DNA from: Xanthomonas campestris pv. badrii
GTDB lineage: Bacteria; Pseudomonadota; Gammaproteobacteria; Xanthomonadales; Xanthomonadaceae
Reading direction: 5' to 3'
NCBI RefSeq assembly: GCF_012848175.1
Contig: NZ_CP051651.1
Location: 2,790,001-2,854,000, forward strand
DNA: 64,000 bases
Below, piece by piece: positions 53,525 through 62,288 of the stretch. Under the pieces are notes generated by a model. That model made no database searches and had not been told where the DNA came from. It saw only the letters and a program-made list of their open reading frames with translations. Position numbers and translations under genes: made by a program. How positions within the stretch are numbered: position 1 is the stretch's first letter; each line of letters begins with the position of its first letter.

Positions 53525-54083
53525 GCCCGGAATAATCCGTCAGCCGGAACAGATCCACGCCGATACGACCGGCGGCCGTCTGCCAGCGATCTTCCAGGGC
53601 GGTATCGAACAGCACGTTGGCATCGGAGGGCGCGGTCAGCCAGCTGTTCTCGCCCAGCTCGAATTCCAGCTGCCCCGCCCCCCAACCTGCACAGCCCAGC
53701 GCCACCAGCGCATTGCGCGGGCCTTCGCCGGCAGCCATGGCTTCGAGGATGTCGCGCGAGGTGGTCAGGAACACACCCTGCCCCACTTCCAGGCTGGAAT
53801 CCCATTCGCGCGCATCGTCGTGGATGACGAAGCCGCGCTCCGGGTGCACCGGCCCGCCATTGAGTACGATCTGCTCGCACAGCTGCGCGTCTTCGGTTTC
53901 GATCCCCATCTGCGACAGCACTTCGCCCAAGGTGTACTCGGACGGGCGATTCACCAGCACGCCCATCGCGCCGTTCTCGTCGTGCTGGCAGATCAGCGCG
54001 ACGCTGCGTGAGAACGTGGGGTCGGACAGCGCCGGAAGCGCGATCAGCAGTTGGTTGGCCAGAGGCGTGGGCAAAACGGACAT
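53517..54083 (-). CDS. YqgE/AlgH family protein
   Basis: 188 residues. Family signatures: [57 protein letters not shown] and [18 protein letters not shown]. Biochemical function unknown; nearly always upstream of ruvX. First gene of the operon with ruvX and pyrB. Confidence 0.95.
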   Translation of the reverse strand: MSVLPTPLANQLLIALPALSDPTFSRSVALICQHDENGAMGVLVNRPSEYTLGEVLSQMGIETEDAQLCEQIVLNGGPVHPERGFVIHDDAREWDSSLEVGQGVFLTTSRDILEAMAAGEGPRNALVALGCAGWGAGQLEFELGENSWLTAPSDANVLFDTALEDRWQTAAGRIGVDLFRLTDYSGHA

Positions 54084-54357
54084 GGCCGCATTCTAGCCGT
54101 TCGCTTCGCCGCGCGCAGAGCCGCTGCCATACTGGGCCTTGCCGGCGCCGGAAATGCACGATGCCGCCGATGCGGCTGCCTTCGCGGTGGCCCGCATGCG
54201 GTACCCGACCGACGCGTTCAGCTTGATCACGGTGCATGCCACGTGCAGCGCCGCCGAAGCGTTGCGGCGGCGCAACGGCATCGCGCCTTCGGCGCCACGG
54301 CTGCTCGCCCACCGTGGCAGCGACTGGCAAGCCTCGCCCCACAACCACAGGCCCCCC

Positions 54358-54930
54358 ATGAGCGGTTATTGCAGCATCGCCCCAGGCCATCCGGTCCATG
54401 GCCACTACCACGATCACGAGTACGGCTTTCCGCAGCGCGACGAACGCGAGTTGTTCGAGCGGCTGGTGCTGGAGATCAACCAGGCCGGACTGAGCTGGGA
54501 AACCATCCTGCGCAAGCGCGTCAATTTCCAGAAGGCCTACGACGGCTTCGACGTGGACACTGTTGCGGCATATGCCGACCAGGACATCAGCAGGTTGATG
54601 GGCGATGCCGGCATCATCCGCAACCGTCTCAAGGTGCTGGCGGCCATCCACAACGCACAGGTCATCCAGGCGCTACGCGCCACGCACGGCGGCTTCGCGC
54701 AGTGGCTGGACGCCCACCACCCGCTCGACAAACCGGCCTGGGTCAAGCTGTTCAAGAAGACCTTCCGTTTCACCGGCGGCGAAATCACCGGCGAGTTCCT
54801 GATGAGCCTGGGCTACCTGCCCGGCGCACATCATGCCCGGTGTCCGGTGTTTGCGCAGATCCGGGCACTGGCGCCGCCCTGGCTGCAGGCGCAGAAGCCG
54901 GCGAAGACGCGCACGGTCCAGCGCGGCTAG
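54358..54930 (+). CDS. tag: DNA-3-methyladenine glycosylase I
   Basis: 190 residues from ATG 54358; the frame is open upstream to 54139, but these residues lack family character. Zinc-binding family residues occur at the start (GYCSIAPGHP and HDHEYGFPQRDERELFERLV) and the end (HHARCPVF). GLSWETILRKRVNFQKAYDGFD is the typical core. It removes 3-methyladenine from alkylated DNA. The DUF72 gene follows after 37 bases. Confidence 0.95.
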   Translation: MSGYCSIAPGHPVHGHYHDHEYGFPQRDERELFERLVLEINQAGLSWETILRKRVNFQKAYDGFDVDTVAAYADQDISRLMGDAGIIRNRLKVLAAIHNAQVIQALRATHGGFAQWLDAHHPLDKPAWVKLFKKTFRFTGGEITGEFLMSLGYLPGAHHARCPVFAQIRALAPPWLQAQKPAKTRTVQRG

Positions 54931-54967
54931 ACACCTCTTGCACGGCGCACGCGAAATGCTCGTGCGT

Positions 54968-55873
54968 ATGGCTATTCGCATCGGCATTTCCGGTTGGCGT
55001 TATGTACGCTGGCGCGGCACGTTCTATCCGGTTGGCCTGGCCCAGCGGCGCGAGCTCGAATACGCCGCGGGCTGCTTTCCCAGCGTGGAAATCAATGGCT
55101 CCTTTTATTCGCTGCAGCGCCCGGACAGCTTCCAGCGCTGGCATGACGAAACGCCCGAGGACTTCGTGTTTTCGGTCAAGGGCCCGCGCTTCATCACCCA
55201 TATGAAGCGCCTGCGCGATTGCGAGCAGGCGCTGGCCAACTTCTTCGCTTCCGGAATATTGCGGCTGGGCGCCAAACTGGGCCCGATCCTGTGGCAGCTG
55301 CCGCCGACACTCCGGTTCGATGCCGCGCTGCTGGACGCATTTCTAGGCAGCCTGCCGCGCGATAGCCAGGCCGCGTTGGCGCAGGCGCGCAAACGCGATA
55401 CCGCGCTGATGCAAGGGCGCAGCGCCCTGGCGATCGATCGCCAGCGGCCGATCCGTCACGCATTGGAAGTGCGTCACGACAGCTTCTGCGATCCAGCCTG
55501 CATGCGCCTGCTGCGGCGTCACAAGGTCGCGGTGGTGGTTGCCGACACCGCAGGGAAATTCCCATACCTGGAGGACGTCAGCGCCGATTTCGTCTATGTG
55601 CGTCTGCATGGCGATGCGCAGTTGTACGCCAGCGGCTACAGCGACACCGCACTGGATCGCTGGGCAGCACGCATCGCCGCGTGGGCCGGCGGAGCCGAAC
55701 CGCACGATGCAGCCCGTGTCGGTGCAACCGCCCGCAAACGCTCGATGCGCGATGTGTACTGTTATTTCGACAACGACATGAAGGTGCATGCGCCGTTCGA
55801 TGCGCGCGGGTTGATGCAACGGCTGCAGTTGCCTACCGATTGCCCGGCACGCGAAAACATCGAGGACCGCTGA
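54968..55873 (+). CDS. DUF72 family protein
   Basis: 301 residues from ATG 54968 (ATG 54956 would add four). The DUF72 TIM-like barrel begins IRIGISGWRYVRWRGTFYPV, and continues EINGSFYSLQRPDSFQRWHDETPEDF-type wording (split across the sequence), VKGPRFITHMKRL and FVYVRLHGDAQLYASGYSD. Function unknown; some relatives may act in nucleic-acid or Fe-S processes. Likely co-transcribed with tag. Confidence 0.93.
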   Translation: MAIRIGISGWRYVRWRGTFYPVGLAQRRELEYAAGCFPSVEINGSFYSLQRPDSFQRWHDETPEDFVFSVKGPRFITHMKRLRDCEQALANFFASGILRLGAKLGPILWQLPPTLRFDAALLDAFLGSLPRDSQAALAQARKRDTALMQGRSALAIDRQRPIRHALEVRHDSFCDPACMRLLRRHKVAVVVADTAGKFPYLEDVSADFVYVRLHGDAQLYASGYSDTALDRWAARIAAWAGGAEPHDAARVGATARKRSMRDVYCYFDNDMKVHAPFDARGLMQRLQLPTDCPARENIEDR

Positions 55874-56035
55874 CAAACGACGGCGCGTGGCCGGGCGGGC
55901 TGGCCGGCGCACGGAAGGCGGCATGCATCGCTGGCACGCTGCGGCTGCGGGGGAGCCGCAGCGCCCACTGACAGCTGCCTGCGACGTCGTGTTCGCGGCT
56001 CCCAGACGTGCCATGCGGGCGATCTTCGGCCCGCG

Positions 56036-56752
56036 TCACACGCCCATATACCGGTGCGGGCGGTGATTGAACATCAGCACCAGACTCAGCATCAGCGCGC
56101 CGATCGCCGAATACAGCACCTTGTCCGGCTTCAAGACGAAAAACGCCACCAGCATCAGCATCGCGTCGAAGCTCATCTGCACCTTGCCCGCGCTCCAGCC
56201 GCGCTCGCGCTGCAGGTAGACCGCCAGGATGCCGATGCCGCCCAGGCTGCCGCGGTGGCGAATGAAGAACAGGATGCCCAGGCCGGACAGCGCACCGCCG
56301 ACGATGGCCGAAAACGCGGTGCTCATATGCGCGTAATCGGCCCAGCGCGGCAGCAGATTGGTCAGCGCGCCGCAGGCAGCGACCGCCGCGAACGTCTTCA
56401 GGGTGAATTCCCAGCCCATCCGGCGCACGCTCAACCAGTAGAACGGCAGGTTGACCAGCACGAACACCAGGCCGAAATTCCAGTCCAGCGCGTAGTGCAG
56501 CAAGAACGCCACACCCGCCATGCCGCCGATCATCAACCCACCCTTGGCGAAGATCGCAAGGCCCAGCGAAGCCACCAACGTTGCCAGCACCATTCCCTGC
56601 ACGTCCTCGGCCACCGAGTGGTGATACGCGTGATCGTCGGCCGCGGTGCCGGCCGAATCCGGCGGTGGCGTCAACGGGCCGGACGTGACCACGGCGCCGT
56701 CATCGGGCAACGGCTCTTGCTCCGGACGCAGATCGGAATCGGGAAGGCTCAC
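56036..56752 (-). CDS. YitT family membrane protein
   Basis: 238 residues. A cytoplasmic, Pro/Asp-rich N-terminus (about 1-48), then six hydrophobic segments, with GGLMIGGMAGVAFLLHYAL, NFGLVFVLVNLPFYWLSVRRMG and GSLGGIGILAVYLQRE characteristic of the YitT/DUF161 group. It lacks the C-terminal DUF2179 domain of the longer members. Role unknown. Confidence 0.88.
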   Translation of the reverse strand: MSLPDSDLRPEQEPLPDDGAVVTSGPLTPPPDSAGTAADDHAYHHSVAEDVQGMVLATLVASLGLAIFAKGGLMIGGMAGVAFLLHYALDWNFGLVFVLVNLPFYWLSVRRMGWEFTLKTFAAVAACGALTNLLPRWADYAHMSTAFSAIVGGALSGLGILFFIRHRGSLGGIGILAVYLQRERGWSAGKVQMSFDAMLMLVAFFVLKPDKVLYSAIGALMLSLVLMFNHRPHRYMGV

Positions 56753-56840
56753 GGGTATGGCGACTGCAGTGGGGTGCGCTATTAGACACTATCGGCCGCC
56801 CTGGTTACATCTGAAACCGGGCGGCCGCTGGCTGCCGACC

Positions 56841-57971
56841 TCACCGAACCTCGGCAATCTCCACGCCATCCAGCCCCTGTGCCAGGGTCTTGGCATCGCC
56901 GCCCTGGGAGAGCTTGATGCGCAGACGTACTTCATTCTGCGAGTCCGCGTAGCGCAGCGCGTCTTCGTAGCTGATTTCACCGGCCTGGTAGAGCTCGAAC
57001 AGGCTCTGGTCGAAGGTGCGCATGCCCAGGTTGGTGGACTCCTTCATGATCTCCTTGAGCTTGTGGATCTCGCCGTCGCGGATGTAGTCCTGCACCAGCG
57101 GCGTGCCCAGCATGATTTCCATCGCCACGCGGCGGCCGCGGCCGTCCGGGGTCGGAATCAGCTGCTGCGCGACCACGCCCTTGAGGTTCAGCGACAGATC
57201 CATCAACAGCTGGTTGCGGCGATCTTCCGGGAAGAAGTTGATGATGCGGTCCATCGCCTGGTTGGCGTTGTTGGCGTGCAGCGTGCACAGCACCAGGTGG
57301 CCGGTTTCGGCGAAGGCGATGGCGTGGTCCATGCCCTCGCGGGTGCGCACCTCGCCGATCATGATCACGTCCGGCGCCTGGCGCAGGGTGTTCTTCAGCG
57401 CATTCTCCCAGCTGTCGGTATCGATGCCGACTTCGCGCTGGGTGATGATGCAGCCCTCGTGCTTGTGCACGAATTCGATCGGGTCCTCGATGGTGATGAT
57501 GTGCCCGGTGGAATTCTGGTTGCGGTAGCCGATCATCGCCGCCAGCGAGGTCGATTTACCGGTACCGGTGGCGCCGACGAAGATGATGATGCCGCGCTTG
57601 GTCATCGCCAGCGTCTTGATCACCGGCGGCAGGCTCAGTTCTTCCACGGTGGGAATGCGCGTCTCGATCCGGCGCAGCACCATGCCCACCTGGTTGCGCT
57701 GGTAGAAGCAGCTGACACGGAAACGCCCGACCCCGGACACGCCGATGGCGAAGTTGCACTCGTGGGTCTTTTCGAACTCCTCGCGCTGCGCCGGCGTCAT
57801 CACGTTCAGCACCAGGTCGCGGCTCTGCTGCGCGGTCAACGGCGTCTGCGTGATCGGGCTGATCTTGCCATGCACCTTGATCGCCGGCGGCATGCCGGAG
57901 GTGATGAACAGATCCGACGCCTTCTGATGCGCCATCAGCTTGAGGAAGGAGGTGAAGTCGATGGTGCTCAT
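56841..57971 (-). CDS. pilU: type IV pilus retraction ATPase PilU
   Basis: 376 residues. PilT/PilU family: Walker A FVGATGTGKSTSLAAMIGY, Asp box ITIEDPIEFVH, Walker B VIMIGEVRTREGMDHAIAFA and His box GHLVLCTLHANN. The start TSFLKLMAHQKASDLFITSG and longer C-terminus place it with PilU, an accessory to PilT that supports pilus retraction and twitching motility. Lies directly downstream of pilT, about 120 bases apart, with a heptad repeat array in the spacer. Confidence 0.95.
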   Translation of the reverse strand: MSTIDFTSFLKLMAHQKASDLFITSGMPPAIKVHGKISPITQTPLTAQQSRDLVLNVMTPAQREEFEKTHECNFAIGVSGVGRFRVSCFYQRNQVGMVLRRIETRIPTVEELSLPPVIKTLAMTKRGIIIFVGATGTGKSTSLAAMIGYRNQNSTGHIITIEDPIEFVHKHEGCIITQREVGIDTDSWENALKNTLRQAPDVIMIGEVRTREGMDHAIAFAETGHLVLCTLHANNANQAMDRIINFFPEDRRNQLLMDLSLNLKGVVAQQLIPTPDGRGRRVAMEIMLGTPLVQDYIRDGEIHKLKEIMKESTNLGMRTFDQSLFELYQAGEISYEDALRYADSQNEVRLRIKLSQGGDAKTLAQGLDGVEIAEVR

Positions 57972-57984
57972 GGCGTGCTCCCTC

Positions 57985-58094
57985 GGAGCCGGGAATGGAG
58001 AATCGAGAATCGGGAATTGGAGGAGCCGGGCAACGGACTCGGTGACGGGAACCGCCTTTACGATTCCCCATTCCCGATTCCCTATTCCCGAATC
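57985..58094. repeat. GGGAATC heptad repeats forming an inverted repeat (locus 3)
   Basis: Left arm 57990-58018 contains GGGAATGGAGAATCGAGAAT and CGGGAATTGG; the right arm 58055-58094 is its imperfect reverse complement, CCTTTACGATTCCCCATTCC then CGATTCCCTATTCCCGAATC. The right arm touches the pilT stop codon. Could fold as a large hairpin between pilT and pilU. Confidence 0.65.
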
Positions 58095-59130
58095 ACTCGA
58101 ATATCCGCTTGTCCTTGGCGTACTCGCGCGCCTGGTTGCGCGTGATCAGGCTGCGCTTGACCAGGTCCTGCAGATGCTGGTCCAGGGTCTGCATGCCGTA
58201 TTGCTGGCCGGTCTGGATCGCCGAATACATCTGCGCCACCTTGTCCTCGCGGATCAGGTTGCGGATGGCCGGGGTGCCGACCATGATTTCCCAGGCCGCA
58301 GTGCGGCCGCCGCCGACCTTTTTCAGCAGCGCCTGCGAAATCACCGCGCGCAGCGACTCGGACAGCATCGAGCGTACCATCGGCTTTTCGCCGGCCGGGA
58401 ACACGTCGATGATGCGGTCGATGGTCTTGGCCGCCGAGCTGGTATGCAGGGTGCCGAACACCAGGTGGCCGGTTTCCGCGGCGGTCAGCGCCAGGCGAAT
58501 GGTCTCCAGGTCGCGCAATTCGCCGACCAGGATGATGTCCGGGTCTTCGCGCAGTGCCGAGCGCAGCGCTTCGTTGAAGCCGTGCGTGTCGCGGTGCACT
58601 TCGCGTTGGTTGATCAGGCACTTCTGCGAGGTGTGCACGAATTCGATCGGATCCTCGACGGTGAGGATGTGGCCGTATTCGTTCTTGTTGATGTAGTCGA
58701 TCATGCCGGCCAGCGTGGTCGACTTGCCCGAACCGGTCGGGCCGGTCACCAGGATCAGACCCTGCGGCTGGTCGATCAGCTGGCGGAAGATCGGCGGGCA
58801 GCCCAGGTCTTCCAGCGTCAGCACTTCGGAGGGAATGGTACGGAACACCGCACCGGCACCGCGGTTCTGGTTGAACGCATTGACACGGAAGCGTGCCAGC
58901 GAGGGAATCTCGAACGAGAAATCGACCTCGAGGAATTCTTCGTAGTCGCGCCGCTGCTTGTCCGACATGATGTCGTACACCAGCGCGTGCACCTGTTTAT
59001 GGTCCAGCGCCGGAATATTGATGCGACGGACATCGCCATCGACACGGATCATCGGCGGCAGCCCTGCAGACAGGTGCAGGTCCGATGCCTTGTTCTTGAC
59101 AGAAAACGCCAATAGTTCAGCGATATCCAT
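58093..59130 (-). CDS. pilT: type IV pilus retraction ATPase PilT
   Basis: 345 residues from ATG 59130, the standard PilT length. Family start MDIAELLAFSVKNKASDLHLSAG, Walker A LVTGPTGSGKSTTLAGMIDYI, Asp box LTVEDPIEFVH, Walker B IILVGELRDLETIRLALTAA, His box GHLVFGTLHTSSAAKTIDRI, and AIRNLIRE near the end, the known PilT retraction motif. Powers pilus retraction for twitching motility and virulence. Confidence 0.97.
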   Translation of the reverse strand: MDIAELLAFSVKNKASDLHLSAGLPPMIRVDGDVRRINIPALDHKQVHALVYDIMSDKQRRDYEEFLEVDFSFEIPSLARFRVNAFNQNRGAGAVFRTIPSEVLTLEDLGCPPIFRQLIDQPQGLILVTGPTGSGKSTTLAGMIDYINKNEYGHILTVEDPIEFVHTSQKCLINQREVHRDTHGFNEALRSALREDPDIILVGELRDLETIRLALTAAETGHLVFGTLHTSSAAKTIDRIIDVFPAGEKPMVRSMLSESLRAVISQALLKKVGGGRTAAWEIMVGTPAIRNLIREDKVAQMYSAIQTGQQYGMQTLDQHLQDLVKRSLITRNQAREYAKDKRIFE

Positions 59131-59469
59131 GCGCTGCTTTTCCCCTAGGCTGCGATTGGAAGGTACTCCCCGGCCGGCAGTATAGCGTTCTGGCAGCGCG
59201 CGGGAAGCGGGCGGACGCCGGTTCAGGCCGGCAGACCGGTGCAGGGCTGAAGGCGTTGTTGTCCGGGCATGAGCGGCATGGCGCCTGGCTGTATCCGGAC
59301 CTGGGCGCCGCCGACGACACCCGGCAACAGCCGCACATGTGCGCAAACCTTCCACCTGCCCCGTCTGCGTGCCTGTCCACCTCCTTTATATAGGCGGCCG
59401 GACGCTGCGCGCTGGAAGCCAGTCACCGGCAGCGGCACACTAGCGCCCCCGCCTTTGCTGGATGTCCCC
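59131..59469. other. divergent intergenic region, no gene seen
   Basis: About 340 bases between the divergent starts of pilT and the YggS-type gene. It probably holds both promoters. A stretch near 59384-59396 (CTTTATATAGG) is AT-rich for this genome and could contain a -10 element, but no clear -35 partner was found. Confidence 0.4.
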
Positions 59470-60162
59470 GTGCCGGTTTCCTCGCTGCAGCAGATTCTCG
59501 ATGCCATCCAGGCCGCGGCCGCCCAGCATGCCCGCGGCGACGTCCGCCTGCTGGCGGTCTCCAAGACCAAGCCTGCCGAGGCCATCGCCGCGCTGGCCGC
59601 GCAGGGACAGCGCGCATTCGGCGAAAACTACGTGCAGGAAGCCGAGACCAAGGTCGCCACGCTCCGCGCACTGGAGCTGGAATGGCACCTGATCGGCCAC
59701 CTGCAATCCAACAAGGCCGAGCTGGCCAGCCGGTGCTTCGACTGGGTGCAGACCGTGGACCGCCCCAAACTGATCCCGCTGCTCGCGCGCCACCGCCCGG
59801 ACGGCCGCGCACCATTGAATGTGCTGATCCAGGTCAACATCGACGATGAGCACAGCAAACACGGCTGCGCGCCGGAGGCGATCGACGCGCTGGCCGACGC
59901 CATCGCACTGCATCCTGCATTGCGCCTGCGCGGATTGATGGCCATCCCCGCCCCGTTTCCGGAAGCGGCGCGGCGCGCAGACGCGTTTACCCGCATGCAG
60001 CAGTTGTTCGAACAGCTGCAGCAGCGCTTCGCGCAGGTGGACACCTTGTCGATGGGCATGAGCTCGGATTTCACCGAAGCGATCGCGGCCGGCGCCACCA
60101 TGGTGCGCGTGGGCACGGCGCTATTCGGTGCCCGCGTGCCCGCGCCCGACGCATCCGCCTGA
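59470..60162 (+). CDS. YggS family PLP homeostasis protein
   Basis: 230 residues from GTG 59470, chosen because the family begins here (VSSLQQILDAIQAAAAQH); the frame is open upstream. PLP-binding features: DVRLLAVSKTKPAEAIAA with the PLP lysine, FGENYVQEAETKV, WHLIGHLQSNKAEL, and STLSMGMSSDF-like ending (here DTLSMGMSSDFTEAIAAGAT). Members keep free PLP levels safe. It lies next to proC, the usual neighbour. Confidence 0.95.
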   Translation: MPVSSLQQILDAIQAAAAQHARGDVRLLAVSKTKPAEAIAALAAQGQRAFGENYVQEAETKVATLRALELEWHLIGHLQSNKAELASRCFDWVQTVDRPKLIPLLARHRPDGRAPLNVLIQVNIDDEHSKHGCAPEAIDALADAIALHPALRLRGLMAIPAPFPEAARRADAFTRMQQLFEQLQQRFAQVDTLSMGMSSDFTEAIAAGATMVRVGTALFGARVPAPDASA

Positions 60163-60214
60163 TCCGCGCTGCGCGAACGCACGCACCATCCATTCCTGCT
60201 CACTGGAGTTTCCA

Positions 60215-61066
60215 ATGACCCTGCCTTCCGCGCCTGCGTCGTCCGCCAACGCCGGCTCCATCGCCTTCATCGGCGGCGGCAACATGGCGCGCAGCCTGAT
60301 CGCCGGACTGACACGGCAGGGCGTGCCGGCTGCCCGCATCCGCGTCGCCGAGCCAGTTGCCGACCTGCGCGCGGCGCTGTCGCGCGATTTCGGCGTGCAG
60401 ACGCTGGACAACGCATGCGAGGCCGCCGATGGCGCGCAGACGTGGGTGCTGGCGGTCAAGCCACAGGTGATGGCGTCGGTTTGCGCGCAGCTGGCCGATC
60501 TCGCCCAGGCCCGGCAGCCGCTACTGGTCTCGATCGCCGCTGGCATCACCGCAACGCAATTGCAGCGCTGGTGCGGCGGCGAGGTGGCCGTGGTCCGCGC
60601 AATGCCCAATACCCCTGCCCTGCTCGGTGCCGGCGTCACCGGCCTGTACGCCACTGCACGCGTCTCCCAGACCCAGCGCGCGCAGGCAACCGAATTGCTG
60701 CAGAGTGCCGGCGTCACCGTGTGGATCGACGAGGAGACACAGATGGATGCGGTAACGGCCGTTTCCGGCAGCGGGCCGGCCTACGTGTTCCTGCTGGCCG
60801 AAGCGATGGAAGCGGCGGCGCAGGCGCAGGGACTGCCGGCCGACACCGCCCGCACGCTGGTTCTGCAGACCCTGTTGGGCGCCTCGCGCATGCTTACCGA
60901 ATCGGGCGAGGCACCCGAGGTACTGCGGCGTCGGGTGACCTCGCCCAACGGCACCACGCAGGCGGCCATCGAGACATTTCAGGCCGGTGGTTTCGAAGCG
61001 CTGACTGCACAGGCCATTGCCGCAGCCACCGAACGCGGCCGTGGCCTGTCGGCTGCCAACGATTAG
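60215..61066 (+). CDS. proC: pyrroline-5-carboxylate reductase
   Basis: 283 residues with GGAG before the ATG. NAD(P)-binding start SIAFIGGGNMARSLIAGL, VVRAMPNTPALLGAGVTGLY, and the C-terminal signature VTSPNGTTQAAIETFQAGGF. It makes proline from pyrroline-5-carboxylate. Coupled to the YggS-type gene (52 bases upstream). Confidence 0.97.
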   Translation: MTLPSAPASSANAGSIAFIGGGNMARSLIAGLTRQGVPAARIRVAEPVADLRAALSRDFGVQTLDNACEAADGAQTWVLAVKPQVMASVCAQLADLAQARQPLLVSIAAGITATQLQRWCGGEVAVVRAMPNTPALLGAGVTGLYATARVSQTQRAQATELLQSAGVTVWIDEETQMDAVTAVSGSGPAYVFLLAEAMEAAAQAQGLPADTARTLVLQTLLGASRMLTESGEAPEVLRRRVTSPNGTTQAAIETFQAGGFEALTAQAIAAATERGRGLSAAND

Positions 61067-61574
61067 GCGAGCTGTGCCTGCTGCACGGCGTGCGGTCGAT
61101 GCAAACGCGCAGCAACGCGCTGTCCCGGAGCAAGCATCGGTCGGCCGCGTTCCTGGAAGCAGAGCCGCGGCGCGCTGCGGGCTCGCAGCGCAATGGCGCG
61201 ATGCCGCCACCGAACTGCAGCGCCCTCATGCACCGCGCATGCGGACAGTGCAATCGATGCCAATCGATGCCATCGGCCATCAAGGCACTGACACCGTGGC
61301 CCGGCCTGCGCGCATCCGCGCAAACGCGCGCATGCGCGCGCAACCTGCCTGCTGCTTTGCGTCAGATGCGACGCGAACCTGTGCGCGGTGTGTGTTGCGC
61401 ACGCTGTTTTGTACGCGTTCTACGCCGCTGGTGAACGAATCCCGGTCGAAAGACGCTTTTTTTCGGCCGTTTCATCGTTTGCCTATTGGCGGCGCGCAGC
61501 AGTTGCCCTACATTTCGCGTTGCCGACCGGGTCGGCAGACCCAACACCACCAACGAATACGGAACGCATAACTC
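61067..61574. other. intergenic region before the HU-like gene, no gene seen
   Basis: 508 bases. No open frame with family similarity and no repeat copy. The last 80 bases before 61575 are richer in A/T (CCCTACATTTCGCG, GAATACGGAACGCATAA) and may hold the promoter and leader of the HU-like gene. Confidence 0.4.
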
Positions 61575-61997
61575 ATGGCAAAAACCGCCGCTAAGAAGGC
61601 TGCCCCCAAGAAGGCAGTGAAAAAGGTCGCCGCCACCAAGACCGCAAAGCCGGCCAAGGCCGCTACCAAGACCGCCGCGCCGAAGCCGATCAAGGAAGCC
61701 CTGAGCAAGACCGGCCTGGTCGCGCACATCGCCGAATCCACCCAGCTGGCTCCGAAGGACGTCCGCGCCGTGCTGGCGTCGCTGGAAGCCGCTGCGCATT
61801 CCTCGCTCAACAAGAAGGGTGCAGGCAGTTTCACCCTGCCGGGCATGCTGAAGCTGACCGCCGTGCACGTGCCGGCCAAGCCGAAGCGCAAGGGCATCAA
61901 CCCGTTCACCAAGGAAGAGCAGACCTTCCCGGCCAAGCCTGCCAGCTTCAAGGTCAAGGCTCGCCTGCTGAAGAAGCTGAAGGACGCCGCGCTCTGA
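61575..61997 (+). CDS. HU-family DNA-binding protein with histone H1-like lysine/alanine tail
   Basis: 140 residues. The first 38 or so are Lys/Ala/Pro-rich (AKTAAKKAAPKKAVKKVAAT) like a eukaryotic histone H1 tail. From about residue 39 an HU/IHF-type domain follows: IKEALSKTGLVAHIAESTQL, VRAVLASLEAAAHSSL and the arm region FTLPGMLKLTAVHVPAKPKRKGINPF. The tail likely adds nonspecific DNA binding and compaction. A strong terminator lies 24 bases after the stop. Confidence 0.92.
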   Translation: MAKTAAKKAAPKKAVKKVAATKTAKPAKAATKTAAPKPIKEALSKTGLVAHIAESTQLAPKDVRAVLASLEAAAHSSLNKKGAGSFTLPGMLKLTAVHVPAKPKRKGINPFTKEEQTFPAKPASFKVKARLLKKLKDAAL

Positions 61998-62021
61998 TCG
62001 AGCGCGCATCCGGTGTCATCG

Positions 62022-62049
62022 AGACGGCCTTCGGGCCGTCTTTTTTTTT
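62022..62049 (+). terminator. rho-independent terminator after the HU-like gene
   Basis: Stem AGACGGCC / GGCCGTCT with a TTCG tetraloop and a run of nine T directly after it. A textbook arrangement. Confidence 0.95.
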
Positions 62050-62060
62050 GCGCAGTTCCA

Positions 62061-62206
62061 GGAGCGGCACCCAACACGTAGCGAGCGGTCGCCAGGTGGG
62101 TGCGGACGGCGCGCAGAATCGGAGTTGTACGCGTGGCACATGCCGCACCGAGCACCGGCCGCGCCCGCCTGGCAGTGCGCGCAGCAGGTTCGTGAGCTGC
62201 TCTAAA
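62061..62206 (+). repeat. dispersed intergenic repeat A, copy 3
   Basis: Matches the 6515 copy over nearly its whole length, for example AACACGTAGCGAGCGGTCG, CAGGTGGGTGCGGACGGCGC and the GAGCTGCTCTAA end. It follows directly after the terminator of the HU-like gene. Function unknown. Confidence 0.8.
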
Positions 62207-62288
62207 CGTCATGGCAGCGCCGCACCACACGCCACTCATCACCGCTCGCCTACCCTGACCGACATCCCCCCCCCGAAAATCATCATCC

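Noticed and set aside
54139..54357. N-terminal extension of the 3-methyladenine glycosylase
   Set aside because: The added 73 residues have no family similarity, and known Tag proteins begin at the ATG at 54358 with the zinc-binding cysteine close to the start.
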